DNA of 59,365 nt from Bacillus sp. 2205SS5-2 (GTDB lineage: Bacteria > Bacillota > Bacilli > Bacillales > Bacillaceae_K), in contig NZ_JAYKTS010000027.1 in assembly GCF_037024155.1 (NCBI RefSeq), positions 1 through 59,365 of the forward strand, in the 5' to 3' direction. Shown in pieces: positions 1 to 9,038 of the stretch (positions are counted from its first letter, which is position 1; every line of letters begins with the position of its first letter). The notes under the pieces are model-generated. The model was not told the origin of the DNA. It did not search any database and saw only the letters and a program-made list of their open reading frames with translations. Position numbers and translations under genes: made by a program.

Positions 1-263
1 TGCTTGAATATCGAATCCGTGCTGAAATGAAAAAGCAGGAAGAACCCTTGATCCTCATGGGAAAACGGAAACTGTTTGAACCGACCGGACAAGCACTGTT
101 AGAACAATTGAATGACGTTCGTATCATCGTCATCCGACAAGGATTGGAAACCATGAGGTACCTGCCAGACAACATCCAAGAACAAACCAAGCGAATTGTG
201 TGTTTAGCCGGGTATGACCCCTCGATATACGTGTCGAAACAGGAAGAATCAGTAAAGAACTAA
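1..263 (+). pseudogene. C-terminal end of an IS transposase (IS1634/IS4-like), cut by the window edge
   Basis: The frame is open from base 3, so the coding part starts upstream; the visible 87 residues end at TAA 261-263. The end carries blocks such as GKRKLFEPTGQALLEQL and RIVCLAGYDPSIYV. From memory these resemble the C-terminal tail of DDE transposases of the IS1634/IS4 type, but the catalytic residues lie outside the window, so the assignment is by tail similarity only. About 40 bases further is an inverted repeat (CAGCCGACAA 302-311 with TTGTCGGCTG 332-341) that could belong to the element end. Together with the tnpB remnant that follows, this marks an insertion-prone boundary. Whether the full gene is intact cannot be seen. 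Confidence 0.45.
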
Positions 264-599
264 CGTGAAATTCAGCCAGACCGTTCTGGACATGTCAAAT
301 ACAGCCGACAATTGAAGAAAAAAAGGAAAATTTGTCGGCTGAATAGAAGAATTAAACGTTTTTAAAAACTTAATCTAAAAAATTGGCTAAGTCTAGATCT
401 GACCTGCGAAATGTGAGATATATGTTATAATTCAAAACAGAACATATGTTTGTTTTGGGAGAATTTGATGATTTCGAGAACCTACCAACTAAATCGATCG
501 TTCCGACTGTCGAAAAATGGATGCATAGCACAAAATCAAACCCTCTACCGAAGTATGAAGAGTTCAATCAACAGTATAATAAGTTCCTTTTTACCTCAT

Positions 600-1140
600 C
601 AAGTCGAATTAAATAAAACATCTATACAAGGTCAAAAAGTGTGTCCGGTGGATCTTAAAGGATCACGAACTCTGCCGTTTGTTCAATTATGGAGGCAAAA
701 GGCACTGTCTTAGCACGGAAATTTATTAACCAGTCAACTGAAAAAAACAGCCTGTTTTGCATGACAAATTAACTCCGCAAAGTACAACGAGAATCAGGTT
801 AGGAGCTACACCTAAATTATTGGAGACAAATAATAGGGCTCCAAAAACATGTCATTTACCAGACATCACATGAGATGGGTAATTTCGCTAGAGAACATTG
901 TTGTGAAGTGATTGTCTTTGTGTAGCTCAATAAAATCAGGGTACCTAAAAGGTTTTGGTGAACAAAAAAGCTTCGTTTCAAACTACGCTATTGGCGTAAA
1001 ACAGTTATCTAAAACAAAGTAGAAGAAATCATTCATTATGCAAGTATGCGAATTTCTAGAGTGAACCCTCGTAATACCAGTGCATTAGCGGTTGATGGAA
1101 TTGGAGAAGTAGAAGTTATCCATCAAAATCTATTGATTTA
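600..1140 (+). pseudogene. tnpB: Decayed tnpB (IS200/IS605-family OrfB) remnant
   Basis: No long frame survives, but pieces of TnpB can be read across frame changes. Around 640-660 is a KVCPVDL piece (the VDLG strand of the RuvC-like fold). At 668-727 a second frame reads NSAVCSIMEAKGTVLARKFI. At 878-920 NFAREHCCEVIVFV precedes a stop. Around 1035-1139 is ISRVNPRNTSALAVDGIGEV followed by a stop. These match the order of the last half of TnpB-type RNA-guided nucleases of IS200/IS605 elements. At least two frameshifts and several in-frame stops show it is dead. The final catalytic-Asp region is missing, so the copy is also truncated at its 3' end. No tnpA is visible. Confidence 0.7.
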
Positions 1141-1150
1141 GTTGGAGAGG

Positions 1151-1178
1151 TTCACAAAGTATAAATAATTAGTATAAT
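1151..1178 (+). promoter_or_regulatory. Probable vegetative promoter of ytcI
   Basis: TTCACA at 1151-1156 and TATAAT at 1173-1178 are separated by 16 bp, a good sigma-A pair, 41 bp before the chosen ytcI start. It lies just after the last tnpB fragment. Confidence 0.5.
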
Positions 1179-1218
1179 GAAAAGTGTAAATATTTTCTTT
1201 TTGAGGGGGAAGTTAGGG

Positions 1219-2805
1219 ATGAAGAGGGAAGAATTGATTGCTCCAGAAAAGTACAATATTATTCATGCAATAGAGAAATATGCACTTCAAAAAGACAAGG
1301 TCGCCGTAAAATGGGAAAATGAACAGGGAGTAAAAAAAGAAGTGACGTATGAAAATCTGTTTTCGAATGTGAATAAGGTTGGAAACATCTTTTTATCATC
1401 CGGGCTTCAAAAAGGCGATGTGCTATTAATTATGGTGCCAAAGTTGATTGAAGCGTATGAAATTTATTTGGCAGCATTGAAGACAGGGATGGTCGTTATT
1501 CCAAGTTCGGAAATGCTAAAACCAAAAGACTTACAATATAGAATTCAACACGGTGATGTTAAGGGAATCGTTTGTTATGGCCCTTATGCTTCACAATTAG
1601 AAGGTGTTGAGGGAATAGAGGGTTTTGAAAAGTTTATCATTGGAGAAGAAAAAAAAGGCTGGCACGACATAGATGCATTAAAAGATAATTCATCTGATAC
1701 ACTCGCTTGTGCAGTAACATCTCGTGAAGATATGGCGTTTTTATCATATACATCTGGAACGACGGGAAATCCAAAGGGTGTCGTACATACTCATGGCTGG
1801 GGATATGCTCATCTACGTACAGCTGCAAAAAATTGGCTCAGCATTGATGAAGGAGATACGGTTTGGGCCACAGCGGCACCTGGGTGGCAAAAGTGGATTT
1901 GGAGTCCATTTCTATCCGTGCTAGGTTCTGGTGGGACTGGAATCGTTTATCATGGAAGGTTTGAGCCTCGAAAATATTTAGAGCTATTAGACGAATATGA
2001 GGTAAATGTTCTTTGTTGTACGCCGACTGAATACCGGCTGATGGCTAAAGTTGACACGTTAGATCGATATAAACTCCCACATTTACAAAGTGCTGTTTCA
2101 GCTGGGGAACCCCTAAATCGAGAGGTTATTGATACCTTTCAAACTCATTTTAACGTTCAAGTACGTGATGGATACGGTCAAACCGAAAACACACTACTTG
2201 TTGGTATCATGAAAGGCATGGAGATTAAGCCAGGCTCAATGGGAAAGCCGACACCTGGAAATAGTGTCACGATAATAAACGAAGAGGGAATAGAGTGTGG
2301 AGTTGGGGAGGTTGGAGATATTGCGGTCCATATAGATACTCCAGCATTATTTAAAAATTATTATAAAGACCCAGAACGAACAGCCATTCAGTTTAGGGGC
2401 TCCTATTATATAACCGGAGATAAAGCAAAGCAAGATGAGGAAGGATACTTTTGGTTTGAGGGGCGAGGAGACGATATCATTATTAGCTCTGGCTATACCA
2501 TTGGTCCTTTTGAGGTGGAAGATGCTCTTGTAAAACATAAATTTGTTAAGGAATGTGCTGTTGTAGGAAGTCCAGATATGATCAGAGGATCAATCGTTAA
2601 AGCCTATATTGTCCTACAAGAAGGAATTGATGAGAAAGACGAAACGTTGATCCAAACCCTTCAGAATCATGTGAAGAGTTTGACGGCTCCTTACAAATAT
2701 CCACGGAAAATTGAATTTGTTAGAGAGCTACCAAAAACAACCTCTGGCAAGATTCGTCGAATTGAATTAAGACAAAAAGAGCAAGCGACTTTCAACAAAT
2801 CTTAA
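1219..2805 (+). CDS. ytcI: Acyl-CoA synthetase (AMP-forming), YtcI-like
   Basis: ANL-superfamily enzyme that activates a carboxylic acid to its CoA thioester through an acyl-adenylate; the acid is not predictable, acetate or another short acyl being likeliest. The AMP-binding P-loop YTSGTTGNPKGV lies near residues 176-187, a DGYGQTE motif follows near 315, the ITGD hinge aspartate near 400, and the C-terminal catalytic lysine is in TTSGKIRRIELR near residue 510. An upstream ATG exists at 1177, but GAGGGG at 1203-1208 is placed for ATG 1219, giving 528 residues, close to my recollection of B. subtilis YtcI. ytcJ follows 71 bp downstream in the same direction, as in B. subtilis. A weak hairpin with stem AGGCAG/CTGCCT (2833-2854) lies between them. 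Confidence 0.85.
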   Translation: MKREELIAPEKYNIIHAIEKYALQKDKVAVKWENEQGVKKEVTYENLFSNVNKVGNIFLSSGLQKGDVLLIMVPKLIEAYEIYLAALKTGMVVIPSSEMLKPKDLQYRIQHGDVKGIVCYGPYASQLEGVEGIEGFEKFIIGEEKKGWHDIDALKDNSSDTLACAVTSREDMAFLSYTSGTTGNPKGVVHTHGWGYAHLRTAAKNWLSIDEGDTVWATAAPGWQKWIWSPFLSVLGSGGTGIVYHGRFEPRKYLELLDEYEVNVLCCTPTEYRLMAKVDTLDRYKLPHLQSAVSAGEPLNREVIDTFQTHFNVQVRDGYGQTENTLLVGIMKGMEIKPGSMGKPTPGNSVTIINEEGIECGVGEVGDIAVHIDTPALFKNYYKDPERTAIQFRGSYYITGDKAKQDEEGYFWFEGRGDDIIISSGYTIGPFEVEDALVKHKFVKECAVVGSPDMIRGSIVKAYIVLQEGIDEKDETLIQTLQNHVKSLTAPYKYPRKIEFVRELPKTTSGKIRRIELRQKEQATFNKS

Positions 2806-2876
2806 ATTTCGCTACAATAAAGAAAAAAGTGCAGGCAGTGTGAACTGTCTGCCTTTCATCTGTGAGGGATAAAAAC

Positions 2877-4472
2877 ATGGGAATACTTTGGCATAACGGG
2901 AACATTTACACAATGATACAAGAAGGAGACCGAGTAGAAGCGGTCTTTACCGAGAACGGAAAGATAACGGCAATCGGTTCCAAACAAGAACTTCAACAAG
3001 CGTTCAAAAAGCGGATTACAGAAGAAAAAGACTTGCAAAGAGGAACTATGATACCTGGCCTAGTCGATAGTCATATGCATCTTATTGGTTACGGGGAGAA
3101 GTTGTTGCGTTTGGATTTATCTCATATGAAATCCAAAAAACAAGTGTTAGCGGCTGTTGCGTATCGTGTATCGAAAACGGAAGGAAATGAGTGGATTATT
3201 GGAGAAGGTTGGAATGAAAATCTTTGGGAGGAGGCTGATATAATCGTAAGGTCAGAGTTAGATCGAATTGCACCAAACCATCCTGTCTTATTAAAACGGA
3301 CATGTCGACATGCCTTAGTAGTGAATTCGAAAGCTTTGGCGATGGCAAAGATAGATGAAAGTGTCGTTGAACCAGAAGGTGGGATCATTGAGCGTGACGG
3401 AGCTAACCTGTTGAACGGTCTCTTTAAAGACAAAGCCCAAAATCTAATGATAGATGCCCTTCCCCCGGTATCAAAAGAATATCTCGAAAGAGCCTTAAGA
3501 GAGGCTGTTAAGAGTTGTTGGAGTTTTGGATTAGTAGGAGTACATACGGAGGACATGAGCTATTATGGTAGTTTTGATCAAACCTATGGCGCCTTCTGTC
3601 AAGTGATTGAAACTGGAGATTACCCTTTTAAAGCTCACTTGCTTGTGCATCATGAAGTGATTGATGAATGGAAAAAAGAAGGACATAGCTTTTTATCGGG
3701 TGGAGAGTATTTAGAATGGGGAGCAATGAAAATTTTTGCAGATGGAGCATTAGGAGGTAGAACGGCTTTATTAAGCCACCCTTACCAAGATGATCCTTCC
3801 ACTAATGGGGTAGCGATTCATTCTTCAGAAGCATTGGCGCAGTTGGTAAAAAAGGCTCGCAACTTAGATCTTCCGATAGCCGTCCATGTTATTGGCGATT
3901 TAGCCTTTCAATTATCATTAGAAGCGGTGAAAAAACACCCAACGAATTCTCTCAGGCGAGACCGCTTTATTCACGGACAAATTTTACGAAAAGAATTGAT
4001 TGAGGAAGCAAAGGAACTGCCTATGATTATTGATATTCAACCTCAATTTGTTTCGTCTGATTTTCCATGGGTCGTTAATCGAGTGGGCGAAGAAAATATG
4101 TCCTATAACTATGCTTGGAAAACTCTTCTAGAAGAGGGGATTACTCTTGCTGGAGGATCGGATGCTCCAATAGAAGATAGTAACCCACTTTTAGGAATTC
4201 ACGCAGCCATTAGTCGAAGTGTTGATGTAGAAGGAAAATCAGTCATCTTTCAACAAGATGAGCAACTTTCACGATATGAAGCAATTAGTCTTTATACTAA
4301 AGGGAGTGCATATGCGTCGCATCATGAAAAGGACAGAGGCATGATTTCTGTAGGCTATTCTGCTGATTTTACAGTCTTTGAAAAAAATCCGTTCTGTATC
4401 CCTCTCGACGATATTCCAGGTCTTGCATGCAGAATGACGGTTATTAATGAACAGGTTGTGTACAAAAAGTAG
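2877..4472 (+). CDS. ytcJ: Metal-dependent amidohydrolase, YtcJ family
   Basis: 531-residue member of the YtcJ-like amidohydrolase family (PF07969 type), which hydrolyses C-N bonds of amides or formamides in the cytoplasm; the substrate is unknown. An N-terminal beta-sandwich segment is followed by the metal-binding HxH in GLVDSHMHL (near residues 61-69). Further conserved pieces are the FADGALGGRTALL block, HVIGD (near 340) and GGSDAPIE (metal Asp, near 430). GTG 2862 is in frame, but GTGAGGG there acts as the ribosome binding site for ATG 2877. No signal peptide. It probably shares a transcript with ytcI. Confidence 0.82.
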   Translation: MGILWHNGNIYTMIQEGDRVEAVFTENGKITAIGSKQELQQAFKKRITEEKDLQRGTMIPGLVDSHMHLIGYGEKLLRLDLSHMKSKKQVLAAVAYRVSKTEGNEWIIGEGWNENLWEEADIIVRSELDRIAPNHPVLLKRTCRHALVVNSKALAMAKIDESVVEPEGGIIERDGANLLNGLFKDKAQNLMIDALPPVSKEYLERALREAVKSCWSFGLVGVHTEDMSYYGSFDQTYGAFCQVIETGDYPFKAHLLVHHEVIDEWKKEGHSFLSGGEYLEWGAMKIFADGALGGRTALLSHPYQDDPSTNGVAIHSSEALAQLVKKARNLDLPIAVHVIGDLAFQLSLEAVKKHPTNSLRRDRFIHGQILRKELIEEAKELPMIIDIQPQFVSSDFPWVVNRVGEENMSYNYAWKTLLEEGITLAGGSDAPIEDSNPLLGIHAAISRSVDVEGKSVIFQQDEQLSRYEAISLYTKGSAYASHHEKDRGMISVGYSADFTVFEKNPFCIPLDDIPGLACRMTVINEQVVYKK

Positions 4473-4597
4473 TTATGGACTTTCTACTCCCTGCGTAAAA
4501 TAACACATTTATTTGGATAAGATAACTAGTAGGCTAATAAGTCATAATGATACGCAGGATTGGTAGTTTTTTCGAACGCATTAGGGGGGACCTTTGG

Positions 4598-5500
4598 GTG
4601 AAGAAAGAGAAAATAGGGGTATTGTCTACCGCGTTTTCTTATTTTTTATGGGGGATATTGCCGGTATATTGGAAATGGTTACAGCATGTAGGAGCTGATG
4701 AAATTTTAGCAAACCGAGTTTTTTGGTCGTTTTGGTTTATGATTTTATATTTATTCCTATCTAATCGATGGAATGGGTTTAGAAAAATCATTCAAGAATT
4801 TCGAGAAAACCGGAGAATGCTATATGCACTAGGGATAGCTTCCATATTAATCAGTATGAATTGGTTTATTTACATATTTGCAGTAAATTCAAATCAAATG
4901 GTGGAAGCGAGTTTAGGTTATTATATTAATCCGCTAGTTAGTGTTTTGTTAGGAGTGTTTATTTTAAAGGAAAAGTTAAACAAATTTCATCTTGTTTCTT
5001 TTCTTCTTGCTTTAACTGGTGTACTAATCCTTACGATTTCCTATGGATCGTTCCCTTGGATTGCCTTTGGTTTAGCCTTTTCTTTTGGCTTATACGGGTT
5101 AGCAAAAAAAGTGATAAAAGTGAACGCCGCAATAGGCCTCACGCTCGAAACGCTAATCATTGTTCCAATTGCCTTTTTATACATGCTATATCTAGGTGTA
5201 AGTGGGGAATCATTTTTCATTTCTGATTCTTTTGGCACAACTCTTTTACTTGTTGGTGCGGGAGCGGTTACTGCAATACCCTTACTACTCTTCGGGAAAG
5301 GGGCGCAAAGCATCCCTTTATATATGGTAGGTTTTCTACAATACATTGCGCCAACTATTACATTGTTACTAGGGGTAATTGTATATAAGGAAAAGTTCAC
5401 ACAAATTGACTTTATCGCCTTTTTGTTTATATGGTCTGCGTTAATGGTCTTTACGGTTTCGCGATTAAAATGGTTTTCCGTACAAACCGAAAGAGCGTGA
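4598..5500 (+). CDS. rarD: RarD-like EamA-family membrane transporter
   Basis: About 300 residues with ten predicted hydrophobic segments arranged as two EamA repeats; the opening (GVLSTAFSYFLWGILPVYWK) is typical of RarD. RarD proteins belong to the drug/metabolite transporter superfamily and are annotated as chloramphenicol-sensitive permeases; the true substrate is unknown. The frame is open from ATG 4547, but AGGGGGGA (4583-4590) sits 7 nt before GTG 4598, and a start there gives the family length. It is followed by a hairpin-cassette array rather than a simple terminator. I do not recall it at this place in B. subtilis, so it is a lineage-specific insertion. Confidence 0.8.
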   Translation: MKKEKIGVLSTAFSYFLWGILPVYWKWLQHVGADEILANRVFWSFWFMILYLFLSNRWNGFRKIIQEFRENRRMLYALGIASILISMNWFIYIFAVNSNQMVEASLGYYINPLVSVLLGVFILKEKLNKFHLVSFLLALTGVLILTISYGSFPWIAFGLAFSFGLYGLAKKVIKVNAAIGLTLETLIIVPIAFLYMLYLGVSGESFFISDSFGTTLLLVGAGAVTAIPLLLFGKGAQSIPLYMVGFLQYIAPTITLLLGVIVYKEKFTQIDFIAFLFIWSALMVFTVSRLKWFSVQTERA

Positions 5501-5660
5501 AGAGGTTGAAAGAAATAAGGTAATTTTCATTTCCTTTTAGCTTTTTTACTATGAATTTTTAGTTTGAATGGAATAATTTCAAGTAAGTGAAGTAAGGAAG
5601 AAAAGACAGAATTTTCGAAGGCGATGCCACAGTTTTTTTCGGTCGTTCACTTGTGGCGTT
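5501..5660. other. rarD-nadK spacer before the repeat array
   Basis: AT-rich spacer, no coding frame. It contains the inverted repeat GCCACAG 5624-5630 / CTTGTGGC 5650-5657, which may be a weak terminator of rarD or the worn edge of the neighbouring array. Confidence 0.3.
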
Positions 5661-6004
5661 AAGCTAAGGTAGCTAGGGACTCGGACATTTGTCAGCCCAC
5701 TGCGTGAATCGAGATTCACTTCGTGTTCTGCCAGATGTCTGCCGTCCCTGAGCAGCCACTTTCGCTTTTGTCCATCCAGCTACAGTGGCTTGAGGCTAGG
5801 GGTAAATGCCACAACCCGCCGGAAATCAGGATTTCCTCTGGGTTGCGTCATTTACCTGCCGCCTCAGAGCAGCCACTTTCGCTTTTGTCCATCCAGCTAC
5901 AGTGGCTTGAGGCTAGGGTTAAATGCCACAACCCGCCGGAAATCAGGATTTCCTCTGGGTTGCGTCATTTACCTGCCGCCTCAGAACAGCCACTTTCGCT
6001 TTTG
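5661..6004. repeat. Hairpin-cassette array (family I): one type A and two type C units
   Basis: Three units in a row. The first (about 5661-5775) has the type A interior (AGGGAC...GTCCCT, ATTCAC-type apical stem). The next two (from 5776 and 5893, period 117) are nearly identical type C units with nested stems AGTGGCT/AGCCACT, GGTAAATG/CATTTACC, CAACCC/GGGTTG and GGAAATC/GGATTTCC. Each ends AGCCACTTTCGCTTTTG. The array touches the TAA stop (6005-6007, minus strand) of nadK, so transcription from nadK runs straight into it. Frames across it are artefacts of the palindromes. Confidence 0.85.
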
Positions 6005-6805
6005 TTATAAAAATGTTCTTTTTACTTTTTCCCAGAAGGAGTTGTCTTTTAGTTTGACGGTTTTGATGATTTTCCCGCTAAGGCCGACTTCGATGTTGTG
6101 GACGTGCTGAATGCTTAAGGCTTCGTTGTCCATGCCCATTGTTGGGTAGTCATTGCCGTCTTGGACCACTTTCAGTGTAAGTTTTCTTTTGTCGCTCAAA
6201 ATAAACGGCGATCCGAGTGTACGGTAGCGATTGTTATTGAGAGAAGCGATTTCGCTCACTTGCATACAAGGGAGCATTGGGTCGACAACAGAGCCATTTA
6301 GAGATTTATTATAGGCAGTGCTTCCAGTGGGGGTTGCAATCAACATGCCGTCTCCCCTGAAAGTTTCAAAATGGAGGTTGTCTATGAAAACATCAATCAA
6401 AAATGTCTTAATAATGCCAGAACGGAGACTAAATTCGTTTAAACAATAGAAGGATGTTTGATCATCAATCTTAACCTCGATAGTTGGGTAGCGACGCACT
6501 TCTATATTTTCTTCAGTCATTGCACTAATCATTTTTTGTTTATCATCAAGGTGAAAATCACAATACATGCTTAAACTTCCTGTTGTAGAAATACCAGCAT
6601 ATAAACAATCTTCTCGAAAGCCGGTTTTGCGAACAGCTTGCAAAAACGTGCCGTCTCCGCCAACACTAACAATAATATTTGCTTCATCTGGGGTGTCCAA
6701 AATATTAAAATTGTATTTTTGTGCTAAGTCTCTAAGTGTGTCAAGATGTGCCAGTGTGTGATTATCCCGATTTGTATAAAAATACAAATTTCTTCGATCT
6801 GCCAT
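6005..6805 (-). CDS. nadK: NAD kinase (NadK2/YtdI type)
   Basis: ATP-NAD kinase, 266 residues, making NADP from NAD in the cytoplasm. The GGDGTFLQA motif near residues 49-57 is the family's nucleotide-binding/catalytic signature; the NEFSLRSG block and TPTGSTAYNKSLNG are the NAD-binding segments. Length and position next to sppA and ytcJ fit the second NAD kinase of Bacillus (YtdI), not the longer paralogue elsewhere in these genomes. The minus-strand start has a good GGAGG 7 nt upstream. Its stop codon directly abuts a hairpin-cassette array, which is the only obvious terminator. Confidence 0.9.
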   Translation of the reverse strand: MADRRNLYFYTNRDNHTLAHLDTLRDLAQKYNFNILDTPDEANIIVSVGGDGTFLQAVRKTGFREDCLYAGISTTGSLSMYCDFHLDDKQKMISAMTEENIEVRRYPTIEVKIDDQTSFYCLNEFSLRSGIIKTFLIDVFIDNLHFETFRGDGMLIATPTGSTAYNKSLNGSVVDPMLPCMQVSEIASLNNNRYRTLGSPFILSDKRKLTLKVVQDGNDYPTMGMDNEALSIQHVHNIEVGLSGKIIKTVKLKDNSFWEKVKRTFL

Positions 6806-6935
6806 GTTTAGTCCTCCGTCTTTGTAAGATTTCTTTCAAAACGATGTCTAAGTTTGTTAGACTATTGTAGGAGTACTTGAAAATATATGTGGAAATGACA
6901 TTTTTTTCTCCTACGGTATTATTTTACCACGAAGT

Positions 6936-6961
6936 TGAAACAGATTCGAAAGGGAAACGTA
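6936..6961 (+). promoter_or_regulatory. Sigma-W-type promoter of sppA-sppI
   Basis: TGAAAC at 6936-6941, exactly 16 bp, then CGTA at 6958-6961: the consensus ECF sigma-W pattern. It sits 34 bp before sppA. In B. subtilis sppA-yteJ belongs to the sigma-W cell-envelope regulon, so the site fits its gene. Confidence 0.75.
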
Positions 6962-6994
6962 TATGTAGACGATAATAAAAAGGAGGAAATACAT

Positions 6995-8002
6995 ATGAAT
7001 GGAAAGCGTTGGGTGGCATTAGGTTTAGCTCTAGGATTAATGGTTATTTCTACAGGAGTAAGTTTTGTTTCATCTCTATTTTGGGGGGATGTATCAGCAG
7101 GGTTTGAAGAAATTTTTTCCATGGAGGAAGAGTTTGGTGAAACGATCATTGAAGAAGGAAATTCTTCAAACAAAATTGCCGTACTAGAAGTTGATGGTGT
7201 GATTCAAGATACTGGCGGAGCAACTTCATTTTTTGAAAGTCCAGGGTATAATCATCAATTCTTTTTAGATCAACTTGAGAAAGTAAAAGAAGATTCATAT
7301 GTGAAGGGAATTGTTTTACGAGTGAATACTCCTGGCGGTGGCACTGCCGAAAGTGCGCAAATTCATGAGATGCTCGTTGAAATTAAAGAAGAAACTGAAA
7401 AACCAATTTATGTCTCGATGGGATCGATTGCCGCTTCTGGAGGATATTACATTTCTGCCCCTGCGGATAAAATTTTCGCAAGTCAAGAAACCTTAACGGG
7501 TTCATTAGGAGTTATTTTACAAAGTGTTAACTATTCTGGGCTTGCAGAAAAGTACGGAGTTGAATTTGTCACAATTAAAAGTGGTCCTTACAAAGATATT
7601 TTAAGCCCATCAAGGCCCGTTTCAAATGAAGAGAGAGAGATTCTTCAAGCAATGATTGATAATTCATATGATGCCTTTGTAGAAGTCATTGCAAATGGAA
7701 GAGGAATGAAAGAAGGAAAAGTCAGAGAATTGGCAGATGGTAGAATCTATGACGGTGTGCAGGCGAAAGAAGTCAATTTAATCGATGAGTTTGGATACTT
7801 AGATGATGTAATTGATGCGATGAAAGCTGATTTTGATTTAGGAAATGCACAAGTTGTTCAATATGAAGACAGCGCAGGCCTTGGGTCTCTATTTGAAATG
7901 TCCGCACAAAAAATAGGTGGTACTGATTTCGAGATGACGGCGCTGATGAAAATGTTAGGAAATCCAAACGCACCTAGACTTTTGTATTTATATTCAGAAT
8001 AA
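6995..8002 (+). CDS. sppA: Signal peptide peptidase SppA
   Basis: 335-residue membrane-anchored serine protease with a Ser/Lys dyad that degrades residual signal peptides and helps resist antimicrobial peptides. One N-terminal transmembrane segment (residues about 5-28) is followed by an outside-facing ClpP-like domain. The nucleophile is Ser148 in GSIAASGGYY and the general base Lys200 in SGPYKDILSP, matching the one-domain Gram-positive form (B. subtilis Ser147/Lys199). The frame is open from 6935, but AGGAGG at 6981-6986 sets ATG 6995. sppI follows after 13 bp, so both form an operon under the sigma-W-type promoter. Confidence 0.93.
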   Translation: MNGKRWVALGLALGLMVISTGVSFVSSLFWGDVSAGFEEIFSMEEEFGETIIEEGNSSNKIAVLEVDGVIQDTGGATSFFESPGYNHQFFLDQLEKVKEDSYVKGIVLRVNTPGGGTAESAQIHEMLVEIKEETEKPIYVSMGSIAASGGYYISAPADKIFASQETLTGSLGVILQSVNYSGLAEKYGVEFVTIKSGPYKDILSPSRPVSNEEREILQAMIDNSYDAFVEVIANGRGMKEGKVRELADGRIYDGVQAKEVNLIDEFGYLDDVIDAMKADFDLGNAQVVQYEDSAGLGSLFEMSAQKIGGTDFEMTALMKMLGNPNAPRLLYLYSE

Positions 8003-8015
8003 GGAGGAATGAGAC

Positions 8016-8561
8016 ATGTCAGATGAACAAAAATTTGAACAATATGGTACTCGCCCTCTAGAAGAAGGACTTGAAGTAAGGGATGAAATGAGTATGAAGC
8101 ATACATCAAAACCGTTTAATACCTTCGTGTACGCTGGTTTTTGGATGAGGTTCTGGGCCTATCTTATCGACCTAATTGTGGTAGGTAGTCTTAATAGGAT
8201 TGTGGTATATCCATTTTTTCGCCTATTGGATTTTCCTCTAATAAAAGAAGGGATGTTCTCAGGAATTGCGTTAGTAACGGCGATTACATTTTACGCATAC
8301 TTTGTTTTAATGACTAAATATTATCAACAAACGCTTGGTAAAATGGTACTTGGTTTAAGAGTAAAAGCATTAAAAGAAGAAAGCATTACTTGGGGAACAG
8401 TTTTGTTTCGAGAAATCGTCGGCCGCTATCTTTCTGTGACAACTTGGATTTTGTATGTTGTAGTTGCCTTCACAACTAAAAAACAAGGGATACATGATTT
8501 GCTTGCAGATACGACTGTGATACAAGAAAGGCATTCTTATGTTGTTCAGGGACAATCATAA
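8016..8561 (+). CDS. sppI: RDD-family membrane protein YteJ/SppI, probable SppA inhibitor
   Basis: 181 residues with an RDD domain from about residue 40: the Arg of FWMRFWAYLIDLIVVG, the Asp of the first helix and further hydrophobic segments at about 45-70, 85-105 and 140-160. In B. subtilis the homologous product of the gene after sppA (YteJ, renamed SppI) forms a complex with SppA and restrains its protease activity; the identical arrangement here supports that role. Start ATG 8016 has AAGGAGG 9 nt upstream. A strong terminator follows at 8571-8601. Confidence 0.85.
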   Translation: MSDEQKFEQYGTRPLEEGLEVRDEMSMKHTSKPFNTFVYAGFWMRFWAYLIDLIVVGSLNRIVVYPFFRLLDFPLIKEGMFSGIALVTAITFYAYFVLMTKYYQQTLGKMVLGLRVKALKEESITWGTVLFREIVGRYLSVTTWILYVVVAFTTKKQGIHDLLADTTVIQERHSYVVQGQS

Positions 8562-8570
8562 ATCGAAAAT

Positions 8571-8601
8571 AAAACAGCGTTGAACAACTCAACGCTGTTT
8601 T
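8571..8601 (+). terminator. Terminator of sppA-sppI
   Basis: Perfect 13-bp stem (AAAACAGCGTTGA / TCAACGCTGTTTT) with a 5-nt loop and a U-rich tail. Confidence 0.9.
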
Positions 8602-9038
8602 ATTTTGTCTATCAACGCTAATAGCCTAGTAGAACAAAAGGTGAGAGCGTTTGTTTTCAATTGCCTGTATCATTTTCCTTCATACAGATAGGTGAATATC
8701 CACTTTTTTTAGGCTGTTTTCACATTGAATGGTGCTTCTCGCAATTGTATATATTCTGTTTATAGGATAGGTTTCCTTGCATCTTCTCGTTTATTTTTGT
8801 ACTAATTCCATACTAGAATGGAATATTGCATCGAGAAATAGCTTGAATAATAACCGTGTATAGGAAATGAGCTTTATTTAATGTTCATAAACCTGTAAAT
8901 ATTATTTAATTTTCATAGTACTCGCATTTTTTTTTGGATAACATTCTAAGGTAAAACCCCTTTTATCCACCTCCATTATTATTAATGTTTATATCTTCTT
9001 TGATTCGTTCATAATGACTAATTGAAGGAGGGGAGGGC
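8602..9038. other. sppI-ytfI intergenic region
   Basis: 437 bp of AT-rich sequence with many stops in all frames. I see no clear sigma-A promoter; ytfI-gerW is expected to be read by a forespore sigma factor, but I could not fix a convincing -35/-10 pair. None of the repeat families recurs here. Confidence 0.4.

Noticed and set aside
446-616. 56-codon frame behind an extended -10 element, natural-looking composition
   Set aside because: No ribosome binding site, no family, and it lies in insertion-sequence debris; the alternative frame from 468 has a GGGAG but runs into the tnpB fossil.
3122-3556. 144-codon minus-strand frame inside ytcJ
   Set aside because: Shadow of a well-supported coding region; low-complexity Ser/Thr composition, no start signals.
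5723-6110. Frames of 95-106 codons with repeated peptide blocks
   Set aside because: They are translations of the hairpin cassettes; the repetition is that of the DNA palindromes.
9000-9038. Forespore sigma-F/G promoter before ytfI
   Set aside because: GTTTATA and CATAATG pieces exist, but spacing and -10 do not fit well enough to call.
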